Shown: one piece after another, positions 55,429-64,000 of the stretch
How positions within the stretch are numbered: position 1 is the stretch's first letter
Layout: every line of letters starts with the position of its first letter
NCBI RefSeq assembly: GCF_016711335.1
Contig: NZ_JADJTF010000001.1
Span: 3,038,001 to 3,102,000 of the forward strand
DNA length: 64,000 nucleotides
From: Thiofilum sp.
GTDB taxonomy: Bacteria > Pseudomonadota > Gammaproteobacteria > Thiotrichales > Thiotrichaceae
Direction: 5' to 3'
The notes under the pieces: model-generated
The model's database searches: none
Seen by the model: the letters and a program-made list of their open reading frames with translations, nothing else
Told to the model about the DNA's origin: nothing
Program-made: the position numbers and the translations under genes

Positions 55429-56457
55429 ATGCGCTCTCTCATTATTAGCAGTATCAGCCTTGCAACCCTCTTACTTAGTATGAGCACCTCGGCTCAAGTC
55501 TTGATCAGTGGTGAATTAACTGCGACCCAAGCCTGTGCTGCCACACCGTCTATTCGTCAACCCCATAACCCGGGGCAGATTAAATTAGTGATAGGTACGC
55601 ACTACTCCGTTATAGCCAAAAACCGTGCCGATCAAGCCACCCACTACCTAGTCAACATAGAGGGTGCTAACCCCAAACAACGATGGGTAGCTATGGATTG
55701 TGGCGTATTAGCGATGACAGACCCTTTACCCGCATTAGGTGCTGCTCCCCTGATTCCCCCTGCTATAGATCCCGCTCCTACTAGCGCCCCTGCTTCAGAG
55801 GCTAAAAAAGTCTCTGGGCAATACGTTTTTGCCTTTAGCTGGCAACCCGCCTTTTGCGAAGGTGCTTCAGGTAAAAAAGAATGCAAAAGCCAAACAACCT
55901 CACGCTTTGATGCCACCCATTTTACTCTACACGGACTCTGGCCTGATCGTGCCTCCTATTGCAATGTACCCAAAGACCAACAAGCCAAAGATAAACAAGG
56001 CGATTGGGCAGCTCTGCCTAGTAGTACCGTATCCGCAGGGGTAAAAGCTCAACTTGATCAAGTCATGCCCGGTACACAGTCACTACTGGAACGCCATGAA
56101 TGGATTAAGCACGGTACTTGTTATGGTACGAATGAAGAACAGTATTACGCAGACTCTATCAAAGTACTGTCTGATATTAATCAAAGCGCGGTACAAAGCT
56201 TATTTGCTAAAAACATCGGGCAAAATTTAACGAGTCAACAAATTCGTGCTGCTTTTGATCAAGCCTTCGGTAAAGGCGTTGGTGAGCGTGTCAAGATTGC
56301 CTGTAAAGACGATGGTAGTAGACGCTTAATCACTGAATTAACCTTAGGCTTGAAAGGCTCAATAGCCCAGCAAGACTTAAGTACTTTGGCATTAGCCTCA
56401 CGTCCGGTAGAGGCAGGTTGCCCTAGCGGAATAGTAGACCCTGTTGGATTACAGTAG
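55429..56457 (+). CDS. Secreted ribonuclease T2 family protein
   Basis: 342 residues. Signal peptide (cut near STSAQ), an N-terminal domain of about 100 residues and a Pro/Ala linker (about 105-120), then RNase T2. Both active-site segments are intact: FTLHGLWPD (CAS I) and HEWIKHGTCYG (CAS II). It cleaves RNA through a 2',3'-cyclic phosphate in the periplasm or outside the cell, for RNA scavenging. Several Cys pairs suggest disulfides. Monocistronic. Confidence 0.92.
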   Translation: MRSLIISSISLATLLLSMSTSAQVLISGELTATQACAATPSIRQPHNPGQIKLVIGTHYSVIAKNRADQATHYLVNIEGANPKQRWVAMDCGVLAMTDPLPALGAAPLIPPAIDPAPTSAPASEAKKVSGQYVFAFSWQPAFCEGASGKKECKSQTTSRFDATHFTLHGLWPDRASYCNVPKDQQAKDKQGDWAALPSSTVSAGVKAQLDQVMPGTQSLLERHEWIKHGTCYGTNEEQYYADSIKVLSDINQSAVQSLFAKNIGQNLTSQQIRAAFDQAFGKGVGERVKIACKDDGSRRLITELTLGLKGSIAQQDLSTLALASRPVEAGCPSGIVDPVGLQ

Positions 56458-56547
56458 TGCTCATACCCTTAGCGGATGGCACTTATTTTTATAATGCTGC
56501 GGTGGGGATAATCATCTACCTATCCCACTGCTTTTAAAGGACACGGT

Positions 56548-57387
56548 ATGTACCAAACCCTGATCTCTGTACCCGATTTAGTTGAAAACTTAGCTAATCC
56601 TAATTGGTTAGTCTTTGATTGTCGTTTTAGCCTAGCCGATACTGAGCTAGGGTTATTTATGTATGAGGGTAATCATATTCAAGGGGCTTATTATCTGCAT
56701 TTAGATAATGACCTCTCCTCACCCATTACCCCCACTACTGGGCGTCATCCTATGCCCGATGCTGATCAATTGATTGCCAAATTACGCGCTTGTGGTCTGA
56801 ATAATGACACTCAGGTCGTGGTCTATGATGATAACTTTGGAGCTATGGCAGCACGCGCTTGGTGGTTATTGCGCTGGTTAGGCCACGATCAAGTAGCTGT
56901 GCTAAATGGTGGTTTTGAGGCATGGCGTAAAGCTCAAGCGCCTATGACTAGCCACGAACCTGAACCACGCCAAGGTCATTTTACGGCTCATATGCAACCT
57001 GATTTTATTGTCGATGTGGATGATTTGATGCAGCCTAATCACCCTTGGCAATTAGTGGATGCACGCTCAGTTGAACGCTTCACAGGTGAAAAGGAATTAA
57101 TCGACCCCATAGCAGGGCATATTCCGGGGTCATGGAATCGCCCCCTGACCGATAATGTCGAGGGTATTTATTTTAAAGCACCCGAAGTATTGCGAGCTGA
57201 GTGGGAAGCGCTATTAAAAGCCACACCCTTAGAGCAAATTGTGCATGTGTGTGGCTCTGGCGTGACCGCTTGCCATAATCAATTAGCGATGGAATATGTC
57301 GGTTTAACAGGCTCTAAACTCTATCCGGGGTCATGGAGTGAATGGATTCGTGATCCTAGTCGCCCTATTGCCCTAGGTAAGGATTAA
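56548..57387 (+). CDS. sseA: Sulfurtransferase, 3-mercaptopyruvate type (tandem rhodanese)
   Basis: 279 residues, two rhodanese domains. The inactive N-terminal one has WLVFDCRFSLAD and GRHPMPDADQLIA. The catalytic C-terminal one has WQLVDARSVERFTG, DPIAGHIPGSWNRP and the loop CGSGVTACHNQLAM, where CGSGVTA is the mercaptopyruvate sulfurtransferase type (thiosulfate enzymes have CRxGx[R/T]). Transfers sulfane sulfur to thiols or cyanide in the cytoplasm. Followed by a pair of inverted palindromic repeats. Confidence 0.88.
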   Translation: MYQTLISVPDLVENLANPNWLVFDCRFSLADTELGLFMYEGNHIQGAYYLHLDNDLSSPITPTTGRHPMPDADQLIAKLRACGLNNDTQVVVYDDNFGAMAARAWWLLRWLGHDQVAVLNGGFEAWRKAQAPMTSHEPEPRQGHFTAHMQPDFIVDVDDLMQPNHPWQLVDARSVERFTGEKELIDPIAGHIPGSWNRPLTDNVEGIYFKAPEVLRAEWEALLKATPLEQIVHVCGSGVTACHNQLAMEYVGLTGSKLYPGSWSEWIRDPSRPIALGKD

Positions 57388-57392
57388 ACATT

Positions 57393-57420
57393 ACGTAGGG
57401 GCAAACCTATGTGTTTGCAC
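57393..57420 (+). repeat. 28-bp palindromic repeat, copy 2
   Basis: ACGTAGGGGCAAACCTATGT and GTTTGCAC complete the unit. It differs from copy 1 at four positions. Two of these (12 and 23) are a paired change, G:C to A:T, so the stem is kept. Confidence 0.75.
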
Positions 57421-57450
57421 TCTTATGTACCCTCCTCTGTGCCACCTAAC

Positions 57451-57478
57451 GGTGAGACACCTAGGTCTCCCCCTACAT
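57451..57478 (-). repeat. 28-bp palindromic repeat, copy 3, inverted
   Basis: Read on the minus strand it begins ATGTAGGGGGAGACCTAGGT. Positions 10 and 25 are changed together (C:G to G:C) relative to copy 1. With copy 2 it forms an inverted pair 30 bases apart. Confidence 0.7.
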
Positions 57479-57544
57479 TGCATCTTGTCAATACCTAACG
57501 GGATGGCGACAATACACCCTTATTCATTGGAATGAGGGTTTGCT

Positions 57545-58084
57545 ATGTCCTTACGCGATCAATTGCTCAAAAGTGGTCTTGCTAATCAAAAACAAGCCAA
57601 GAAAGCTGAAAAAGAAGTGAGTAAACAAAAATATCAAGAAGCTAAAGGCAATGCTCAAGCCGATGATGAGGTGAAACGCTTAGCCGAGCAAGCCCGCCTA
57701 GAACAAGCCGAGCGATCACGCGAACTCAACCGCCAACAGCGCGAACAAGCCGAAGCTAAAGCTATTCAGGCGCAAATTCGGCAATTAATTGAGATGAATA
57801 AAATCAGTACCGCAGGCGCTGAGATTGCTTACCAATTTGCCGATCATAATAAAGTCAAAAGCATCTACGTCACCCCTAAACTACAAGATCAGCTTATTCA
57901 CGGCGTAATCGCTATCGTGCGCGAAGGTGAAAGCTATGCGCTTATTCCCAAACAAGTGGGTGACAAAATTGCTCAGCGTGACCCTTCTCATATTGTGCTG
58001 CTCAATACCAAAACCCCAAGCCCTATAGCCGAAGAAGAGGATCCTTATGCAGCCTATCAAGTACCGGATGATTTAATGTGGTAA
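57545..58084 (+). CDS. DUF2058 family protein (YaiL-like)
   Basis: 179 residues. Charged helical N terminus (SLRDQLLKSGLANQKQAKKA, then Lys/Gln/Glu-rich coil to about 85) and a C-terminal DUF2058 core with IRQLIEMNKI and YQFADHNKVKSIYVTP, VREGESYALIP. DUF2058 proteins are nucleoid-associated in style, but no function is proven. Ends seven bases inside the start of mltA, so the two are probably translated together. Confidence 0.88.
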   Translation: MSLRDQLLKSGLANQKQAKKAEKEVSKQKYQEAKGNAQADDEVKRLAEQARLEQAERSRELNRQQREQAEAKAIQAQIRQLIEMNKISTAGAEIAYQFADHNKVKSIYVTPKLQDQLIHGVIAIVREGESYALIPKQVGDKIAQRDPSHIVLLNTKTPSPIAEEEDPYAAYQVPDDLMW

Positions 58085-59208
58085 AAGTTTTATTGCAATA
58101 TGTGAGTACCGTAGTACTTGCCCTAGGTTTAGTAGGTTGTGATTGGTGGAACACTCCACCTAAACCCCAAACACCACCTGAGCCTAAGGTAGTCACTTGG
58201 GCTGATCTTCCGGGTTGGGAGCAAGATGCACATGAGCAAGCTTGGCCTGCCTTATTAAATAATTGCCAAGCCATGCTAAAGAAAAATGAATTAGCGTGGG
58301 TCACTATTTGCCAACAAGCGCAAGGCATGAGTCCCGACCGCGCCACTGCTAAAGCCTTTTTTGAACAGCATTTTCAGCCAGAGCAATTAGTCAGTACTGA
58401 AGGCAAAACCACTGGCTTTATGACGGGTTACTACGAACCTGTGTTGATGGCTAGCTATACGCCTGATGAGCGCTTTAAGTATCCGATTTATAAAACCCCC
58501 GCTGATCTACTCACCATTGATTTGGGTTCACTCTACCCCGAACTACAAAATAAACGAGTACGTGGACGCTTAGAGGGTAATCGCGTTATACCCTATTATG
58601 ATCGTGCGGTGATTGAAGGAACGACTAAACCTTTAGCAGGCAATGAGATTCTTTGGACTGATAAGCAAGATGATGTGTTTTTTCTCCATATCCAAGGCTC
58701 AGGGCGAGCGCAACTACCCGATGGCTCTATTGTGGGTGTGGGTTATGACAATCAAAATGGTCACAAGTACTTACCTATTGGCAAAGTATTGATCGAGCGT
58801 AAGCTCATTGAGCGCGAACATACTAATATGTTCACTATTAGGGAGTGGCTCAACACTCATCCTGATCAGGCTGAAGAAATACTCAATCAAAATCCCAGCT
58901 ATGTGTTTTTTAAACTGCGCACTAATGTCGAAGCAGGTCCTATAGGCTCTTTAAATGTGCCGCTGGTAGCCGAGCGCAGTATCGCTATTGATCCTAAAAC
59001 TATTCCTTTAGGTTCCTTACTTTGGGTCGATAGTCACTACCCTGACAGTAAAACATTGCTCCAAAAGCTGGTCTTTGCTCAAGATACGGGGGGAGCTATT
59101 ACGGGAGAATTACGCGCTGATTTCTTCTTTGGCACAGGTGTACAAGCGGAGCAATGGGCAGGAAGAATGAAGCAAAACACGCAATTTTACCGTTTAATCC
59201 CGCGCTAA
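58078..59208 (+). CDS. mltA: Membrane-bound lytic murein transglycosylase A
   Basis: 376 residues, start GTG 58078 overlapping the previous stop. Lipoprotein signal with lipobox LVGC (Cys21). MltA beta-barrel: TGFMTGYYEPVLMAS, YYDRAVIEGTTKPLAGNEILW, FFLHIQGSGRAQLPDG, then the 3D domain with catalytic Asp in AQDTGGAITGELRADFFFG. It cleaves murein to 1,6-anhydro products at the outer membrane. A small hairpin follows. Confidence 0.94.
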   Translation: MVKVLLQYVSTVVLALGLVGCDWWNTPPKPQTPPEPKVVTWADLPGWEQDAHEQAWPALLNNCQAMLKKNELAWVTICQQAQGMSPDRATAKAFFEQHFQPEQLVSTEGKTTGFMTGYYEPVLMASYTPDERFKYPIYKTPADLLTIDLGSLYPELQNKRVRGRLEGNRVIPYYDRAVIEGTTKPLAGNEILWTDKQDDVFFLHIQGSGRAQLPDGSIVGVGYDNQNGHKYLPIGKVLIERKLIEREHTNMFTIREWLNTHPDQAEEILNQNPSYVFFKLRTNVEAGPIGSLNVPLVAERSIAIDPKTIPLGSLLWVDSHYPDSKTLLQKLVFAQDTGGAITGELRADFFFGTGVQAEQWAGRMKQNTQFYRLIPR

Positions 59209-59715
59209 TTTAACTCTCCTCATAAAAATGACTACTTTTATTTCAATCAGTAGTCACTTCAGCAAACGTCATATTAAATATTAATCTATCAGCAATCACT
59301 GCTTTTATTAACTATTAACATTAAATATATAATAAATAAATTTATAATTATTTCATGTTTATTAGATAACGTGCTAGAATTCACCTATAAATTTTACTTA
59401 TATAAATCTAAGAAAGTAGTCTGGCTAGTCATTTAGCTATTATCTTTAAGCTATTGATATACATAATAAAAAACATGTTCATTAATTTATCAAGGGTTAT
59501 AAAGTTGTCAACACTATCATGCTTAAAAACAAAGCATAATTAACTACCTAGTATAATGTTAATTAAAAATAAAACGTACTTATAAAAATATAATAGGTAG
59601 CAGGAGTTCTAGATGTATTAACCCATACCCTTCCACACACTGATAGTTAGGCTATCACTATAGTGAATCCCAAATCATTCAATAATTAAAATACTAAATA
59701 TTTGGAGTAATGGTT
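59209..59715. other. Long AT-rich intergenic region
   Basis: About 500 bases. A hairpin (TGACTACT 59229-59236 with AGTAGTCA 59249-59256) lies just after mltA. The rest is very AT-rich (around 59280-59600), suitable as a regulated promoter region for the giant surface-protein gene. No coding potential or structured RNA was recognised. Confidence 0.55.
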
Positions 59716-62700
59716 ATGAAACTAAAAAAAAGCTGTATTGCTAGCCCTCCCCTATTTAAATATGGTGGATGGTACTTACAACTCTTACTCACCTTGACGT
59801 TACTGACGTTTTCTCAATTCGCTCAGGCAGCTCTCGTACCCAATGTCACCACACCTTGGGTACAAAGCACTTATAATGTTTCCGCTTCTAGCTCACGCTC
59901 ACCTAACTTTTTGTGTACCTCACTGACCTGTCCGGTCGTGAATAACCCATCCAATGCGACCGACGCTAACTTAACTAACTATTCGAGTATTACCTTTCCC
60001 CTCATCAGTGTATTTGCCTATGCAGAACTAGGGGTCAAAGAAACGGGGACTACTTACCCTGCGGGCACATTTGCGGGCTTTCGCATTGAAAAGATTGGTG
60101 GACTACTCGATGCTGGCTTGTTTGATAATATGACGGTGACCACTTATTTAGGGGGTGCTCAACGCGAAAGTATTGGTGGTAGTTCCTTAATTGATGGTTC
60201 GTTATTAGGTTTAATTGGTGGTGGTAGTGCAGGTCAATTCAATGTTGGCTTTTGGACTACTCAATCATTTGACGAAGTACGTTTTAGATTAAGTCAACCC
60301 GTAGGCATTGGTCTAGGCGGTGAGACACGCGTTTACTCGGCTCTTTTGGAGCAAGCGGCAGCCGGCCCTACTCCCACTTGTAATAGTGATCAAGGCACTA
60401 GCTGGACTAAACCGACTTATCCAGTACGCGTCAGTGAAAGTAATACGGGTATTTCAGGGATTTGCGTAGGCTGTGAGGTGACAGGCGCATCTAATATTAT
60501 CGATAGCAATGCTAGTAATTACGCCAATATTAATATTCTCGCCGGACTATTAGCCTCTGGTAGTGTATCAGTCGTTGATCCACTCGTAGGCTCCTATCCC
60601 GGAGGTACATTTGCGGGTTTCTCGGTTGAAGATACCGGAGGGTTAGGCGGTAGTTTACTCAATGCCTTTACGCTAACTACTTATTTAAACGGCGTACAAC
60701 AAGAATCTGTAGGTAGTGGTAGTCTATTTGATTTACCCGTTTTTGTGGGTAAGCATGTGGTCGGCTTTAAAACGACTCAGCCTTTCAATGAGGTTAAACT
60801 GTCCGCAGGTTCACTAGCAGGGCTGAATACGAATGTACATATTTATGAAGCTATTTTAGCGCCTGATGGCTGCTTTACGCCTTATTTAAACAATAGCCCT
60901 ATTATCACTAGCAACGGTGGCGGCAATACCGCTGCTATCAATGTTGCTGAAAATACCACAGCAGTTACGACTATCAGTGCTTCAGATGGTGATGGTGACC
61001 CATTAACTTATTCGATTTCTGGTGGAGCGGATGCTGCAAAATTCAGTATTAATGCCAGTACCGGAGTATTGACCTTTATCAGCGCCCCCGATTATGAAAA
61101 TCCTACCGATAGCGGTGCTAATAATGTGTATGACGTGCAAGTCACGGTATCTGATGGCACGGCTAGCGATACACAAACCATAGCGGTGACTGTTACTAAT
61201 GTGGCTGAGGGTAGCGCCATTACTTGCCCTGCTGGTTCTATCTCAACAGGCTCTGGTTATGCTACAGGGGGTACTGGTCTTTATAAGAAAGATATTTTCT
61301 GGTTGGATTGGTCTTGCGGTGCTGTCACGCAATTTAATGCAGGTGATACCATTACTAAGACATGGACAATACCAAATGGACTGGCTATCACTGGACAAAT
61401 GAGTAATCTCACGGCTGCCGTACAAACTTATAATACAGGTGCTTGGAGTGGCGACCGCTTAGTAAGTATGTACTCAGGGGTTAATCCTATTGGCTTAACT
61501 AATGTTACTGCCAGTCAAGACCCACAATTCCAATTGACTTTTACTACTACACTAAATGGCGTAGCTTTACCTAATCAAATAGTGATCGCTGATGCTGAGG
61601 ATCTGGATAATACTAATGAATCCTTAACAGTCACTACCGACGGTAATGCCTTTGAAGCATTAGAAAGCCAAGGTGCTGTTGATGTCGTATTCTCTAATGC
61701 AGGTAAAACTATTCAATTGAGTGACACTCTGTCACTAGGTAGCGGCACACTATTAGCTTTAACCCAAAATGTTAATAACCTATCCGTCAATATGTTAGCG
61801 GGTGGTAATGGCGCGGTTGCTTTTGGTGTCTTCGCTCCCTTTGATTATGGTGATGCCGTAACCACTACCAGCAATCCTAGCCATTATCTGCCTATCTCCG
61901 CTAGCGGTGGTGGAAAACCTATTATTGCTACCAATGGAACACTCTTAACTAAAACCACAGTAAGTGTGATGACTCCCACTTACTTAGGTACTAATAAACC
62001 AGACTCTGACCTCAGTACTATTGCCAACTCAACTGCAACGGGTGACGATACGACTGGCAGCGCTGATGAAGATGGAGTATTTACCAATAGTGGTCTTAGT
62101 ACTAGCTTGCAAGGCACAACACTTAATCCAGAGCAAAACTTCTCTCTACATATTCCTGTTAAAGGCACAGGACAGCTTTATGCTTGGTTTGACTGGGATA
62201 ATAACGGTGTATTCGGTAATCATCCCGATGAGTTAGTGATTGATAGTTTAAGCGGCACTAATCAAACCCTTACCGAAGGCATTTTAGTTCCTATGTATGC
62301 TCACATTGGCACTATTAATGCGCGTTTCAGATTTTCTAGTGACACTGCTATAGCCTCGCCCACTGATACCGCTACCGATGGTGAAGTCGAAGATTATCAA
62401 GTACAAATTGCTCAACCTGCTAGCTCCACTAATCCACCTAGTGCGGTTGCTCCAGCGACCTGTAGTGCAACCGGAACCAGTAGCAACTGGACAGCGGGCG
62501 GCGGTGGCTATCAAACCACTACTACACAAGGTTTAGTGATTACTGCTATAGGTACGGCTCCATCAGGTGCTAATTGGTCATTTACACCTAACGATGTCAT
62601 GAATACCGTTGGTGATTTTGGTAATCCGGGTATTAATGGCACTCGCTCATTAGGGACTGTGTTCTACTGGGATACCACACCTGAAAGCGGACGCACTGCT

Positions 62701-64000
62701 AATGCTAGTACTGATGGTAAAACAGGTACTCTAACCTTCAATTTCAGCTCTTTGGTGCATGATCCTGTTATCTATATTGATCGCATGGGCGGCTATGGCG
62801 GTAAGAGTAATGCCACACCTAAATTATTAAGTAGCTCAGCGCGTATCACGCCTAATGCGGCTAATGCCGGTATTACCTTTACCAAAGTAGGCGGGGGTAG
62901 TCACTTTGAAGTGACTGCTAATAGTATCCAACGCACACCTAACGAAGCGATGGTTTGGGGCGAAAGTACCGGAGAAGCAGGCGCTGATAGTACTCGTCAA
63001 ATGGCAATGGGTGGAGTACAAATCCTCGGCTCTTATAATAGCCTAAGCTTTGATTTAGTCGGTACAGGCGTTGAAGGGGCGGGTGGTGACGGTATGGAGT
63101 TTGTCATCTGTGCGGATGCTAGCTCCAATGCAGCTCCTGTTATTACCAGCAATGGGGGAGGTAGTACCGCTGCACTTACTCTATCTGAAGGTAGTACCGC
63201 TGTGACGACAGTCACTGCCACTGACGCGAATGCTGGTGATACCCTCACCTATAGCATTACAGGTGGAGCGGATGCTGCACAATTTAGCATTAACGCGACT
63301 ACCGGTGTACTCACCTTTAATAGTGCTCCTAGCTATAGCAGCCCAACCGATGCCAATAGCGATAATGTCTATGAAGTACAAGTGACCGTTAACGATGGTA
63401 ATGGTGGTACTGATACTCAAGCACTAGCAGTAACTATCACTCAGACCAATAGCAAGGTACTAGAATATACCATTCGCCGTGGTGTGGATGGTCGCTATCA
63501 TGTGTATATGCGTCCTACTAGCACTCCCACTAATAACCTTAACTTGACCGGTCAAATCACTCTCACCGTACCTACTGGTAGTGGTGCGAATCGTTTCTTA
63601 ATCAATGATCTGCAATCCACTGTAGGTAGTGTAACGTGGGCATTGAATTCACGCGTAGATGCACCTACCGAAAATACCGCACAGGATTATCTATCCTTTA
63701 CCTTTACCCCCTTAGGTAATGGTAACTTTAACTGGCAAGCCGGTCTTGAGATTGAAGTCTTTAACTTCATTAATCCTAATACTTGTACAGGTCTAGTGGA
63801 TGTGATGGATGATACTGATCCCTTCAATATTCCCACCAACTCGGCTGGAAGTGTACCTGCTAACCAATTCACTAATACCGGTTGGGGCGCAACCACTGAT
63901 AATAATTACCTTGGCAACTACGGTAGTCCAGTGGATTGCTCTACTGCTAATAATCCTCCCGTGATTACTAGCGATGGAGGTGGTGCAACGGCTGCTCTCA
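59716..64000 (+). CDS. Giant secreted protein with cadherin-like and GEVED domains (3' end outside window)
   Basis: At least 1428 codons with no stop to the window edge; I checked the frame line by line. ATG 59716 has GGAG eight bases upstream. Signal peptide: KYGGWYLQLLLTLTLLTFSQ, cut near AQA. Two related N-terminal domains (TFAGFRIEKIGG near 118, TFAGFSVEDTGG near 298) are about 180 residues apart. A cadherin-like domain (about 393-495: AVTTISASDGDGDPLTYSIS, GADAAKFSIN) recurs at about 1138-1243 and begins again at the edge. A GEVED domain (about 776-897) ends TDGEVEDYQVQIA. Probably a calcium-binding adhesin or matrix protein; export route and C terminus lie outside. Confidence 0.85.
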   Translation, partial: MKLKKSCIASPPLFKYGGWYLQLLLTLTLLTFSQFAQAALVPNVTTPWVQSTYNVSASSSRSPNFLCTSLTCPVVNNPSNATDANLTNYSSITFPLISVFAYAELGVKETGTTYPAGTFAGFRIEKIGGLLDAGLFDNMTVTTYLGGAQRESIGGSSLIDGSLLGLIGGGSAGQFNVGFWTTQSFDEVRFRLSQPVGIGLGGETRVYSALLEQAAAGPTPTCNSDQGTSWTKPTYPVRVSESNTGISGICVGCEVTGASNIIDSNASNYANINILAGLLASGSVSVVDPLVGSYPGGTFAGFSVEDTGGLGGSLLNAFTLTTYLNGVQQESVGSGSLFDLPVFVGKHVVGFKTTQPFNEVKLSAGSLAGLNTNVHIYEAILAPDGCFTPYLNNSPIITSNGGGNTAAINVAENTTAVTTISASDGDGDPLTYSISGGADAAKFSINASTGVLTFISAPDYENPTDSGANNVYDVQVTVSDGTASDTQTIAVTVTNVAEGSAITCPAGSISTGSGYATGGTGLYKKDIFWLDWSCGAVTQFNAGDTITKTWTIPNGLAITGQMSNLTAAVQTYNTGAWSGDRLVSMYSGVNPIGLTNVTASQDPQFQLTFTTTLNGVALPNQIVIADAEDLDNTNESLTVTTDGNAFEALESQGAVDVVFSNAGKTIQLSDTLSLGSGTLLALTQNVNNLSVNMLAGGNGAVAFGVFAPFDYGDAVTTTSNPSHYLPISASGGGKPIIATNGTLLTKTTVSVMTPTYLGTNKPDSDLSTIANSTATGDDTTGSADEDGVFTNSGLSTSLQGTTLNPEQNFSLHIPVKGTGQLYAWFDWDNNGVFGNHPDELVIDSLSGTNQTLTEGILVPMYAHIGTINARFRFSSDTAIASPTDTATDGEVEDYQVQIAQPASSTNPPSAVAPATCSATGTSSNWTAGGGGYQTTTTQGLVITAIGTAPSGANWSFTPNDVMNTVGDFGNPGINGTRSLGTVFYWDTTPESGRTANASTDGKTGTLTFNFSSLVHDPVIYIDRMGGYGGKSNATPKLLSSSARITPNAANAGITFTKVGGGSHFEVTANSIQRTPNEAMVWGESTGEAGADSTRQMAMGGVQILGSYNSLSFDLVGTGVEGAGGDGMEFVICADASSNAAPVITSNGGGSTAALTLSEGSTAVTTVTATDANAGDTLTYSITGGADAAQFSINATTGVLTFNSAPSYSSPTDANSDNVYEVQVTVNDGNGGTDTQALAVTITQTNSKVLEYTIRRGVDGRYHVYMRPTSTPTNNLNLTGQITLTVPTGSGANRFLINDLQSTVGSVTWALNSRVDAPTENTAQDYLSFTFTPLGNGNFNWQAGLEIEVFNFINPNTCTGLVDVMDDTDPFNIPTNSAGSVPANQFTNTGWGATTDNNYLGNYGSPVDCSTANNPPVITSDGGGATAAL

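Noticed and set aside
1..64000. CRISPR arrays, tRNA/rRNA genes, prophage or insertion sequences
   Set aside because: I found no regularly spaced repeats, no tRNA T-loop context in gaps, and no integrase, transposase or phage structural genes.

Overview
The window reads as a continuous piece of a gammaproteobacterial chromosome of moderate-to-low GC. Gene order supports this directly: clpS-clpA facing infA, fabD-fabG-acpP-fabF, pabC-mltG-tmk-holB-pilZ and mnmA-nudJ beside icd are all gammaproteobacterial arrangements. Sulfur-related genes (a TauE/SafE-type TSUP exporter, a flavocytochrome c sulfide dehydrogenase-like flavoprotein, a 3-mercaptopyruvate-type sulfurtransferase and ovothiol synthase OvoA) suggest a sulfur-oxidising gammaproteobacterium such as a member of the Thiotrichales. 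That placement is inference from gene content only.

Layout. 1-5.8 kb: the end of a TIGR00266/AIM24 protein, a glycine-rich protein with a GDPH (vWD-like) domain, a YfcA-type exporter, an SH3b periplasmic protein, a TPR protein and a small basic secreted protein. 5.8-11.8 kb: three-subunit proton-translocating transhydrogenase (pntAA, pntAB, pntB), DyP peroxidase, AEC transporter, methylglyoxal synthase and a GNAT acetyltransferase. 11.9-20.8 kb: ovoA, then a compact minus-strand operon, the most unusual part of the window. It encodes a 1359-residue secreted protein with three CBM2 cellulose-binding modules, two FN3 domains, four CXXCH haem sites and the DUF1587/1595/1592/1588/1585 array, followed by a DUF1552 Tat-type protein and an FCSD-type flavoprotein. 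21.0-26.0 kb: a type III restriction-modification pair and a coiled-coil protein. 26.0-33.9 kb: a GH3 beta-glucosidase and a complete dipeptide-type ABC transporter (dppABCDF). 33.9-41.4 kb: mnmA, nudJ, icd, an odd surface lipoprotein with a YidD-like N terminus and a (PT)n linker, and creD. 42.1-50.7 kb: the fatty-acid/folate/replication cluster. 50.8-59.2 kb: infA, clpA, clpS, a frameshifted UMF1-family MFS gene, RNase T2, sulfurtransferase, DUF2058 protein and mltA. 59.7 kb to the right edge: a giant secreted protein with cadherin-like and GEVED domains that runs off the window without a stop.

The leading candidate for an undescribed system is the 14.1-20.8 kb operon. A polysaccharide-anchored multihaem protein is co-transcribed with DUF1552 and an FCSD-like flavoprotein that has no cytochrome subunit beside it. 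This suggests a cell-surface electron-transfer assembly held on cellulose or a similar glucan. A GH3 beta-glucosidase and a glycosidase-like lipoprotein elsewhere in the window fit a polysaccharide theme, although the Dpp transporter looks peptide-specific. The window also holds three copies of a 28-bp palindromic repeat with compensatory stem changes, a nested inverted-repeat element, two overlapping hairpins between dppA and dppB, and an unannotated coding remnant after yfcA. I saw no tRNA, rRNA, CRISPR array, prophage or insertion sequence.
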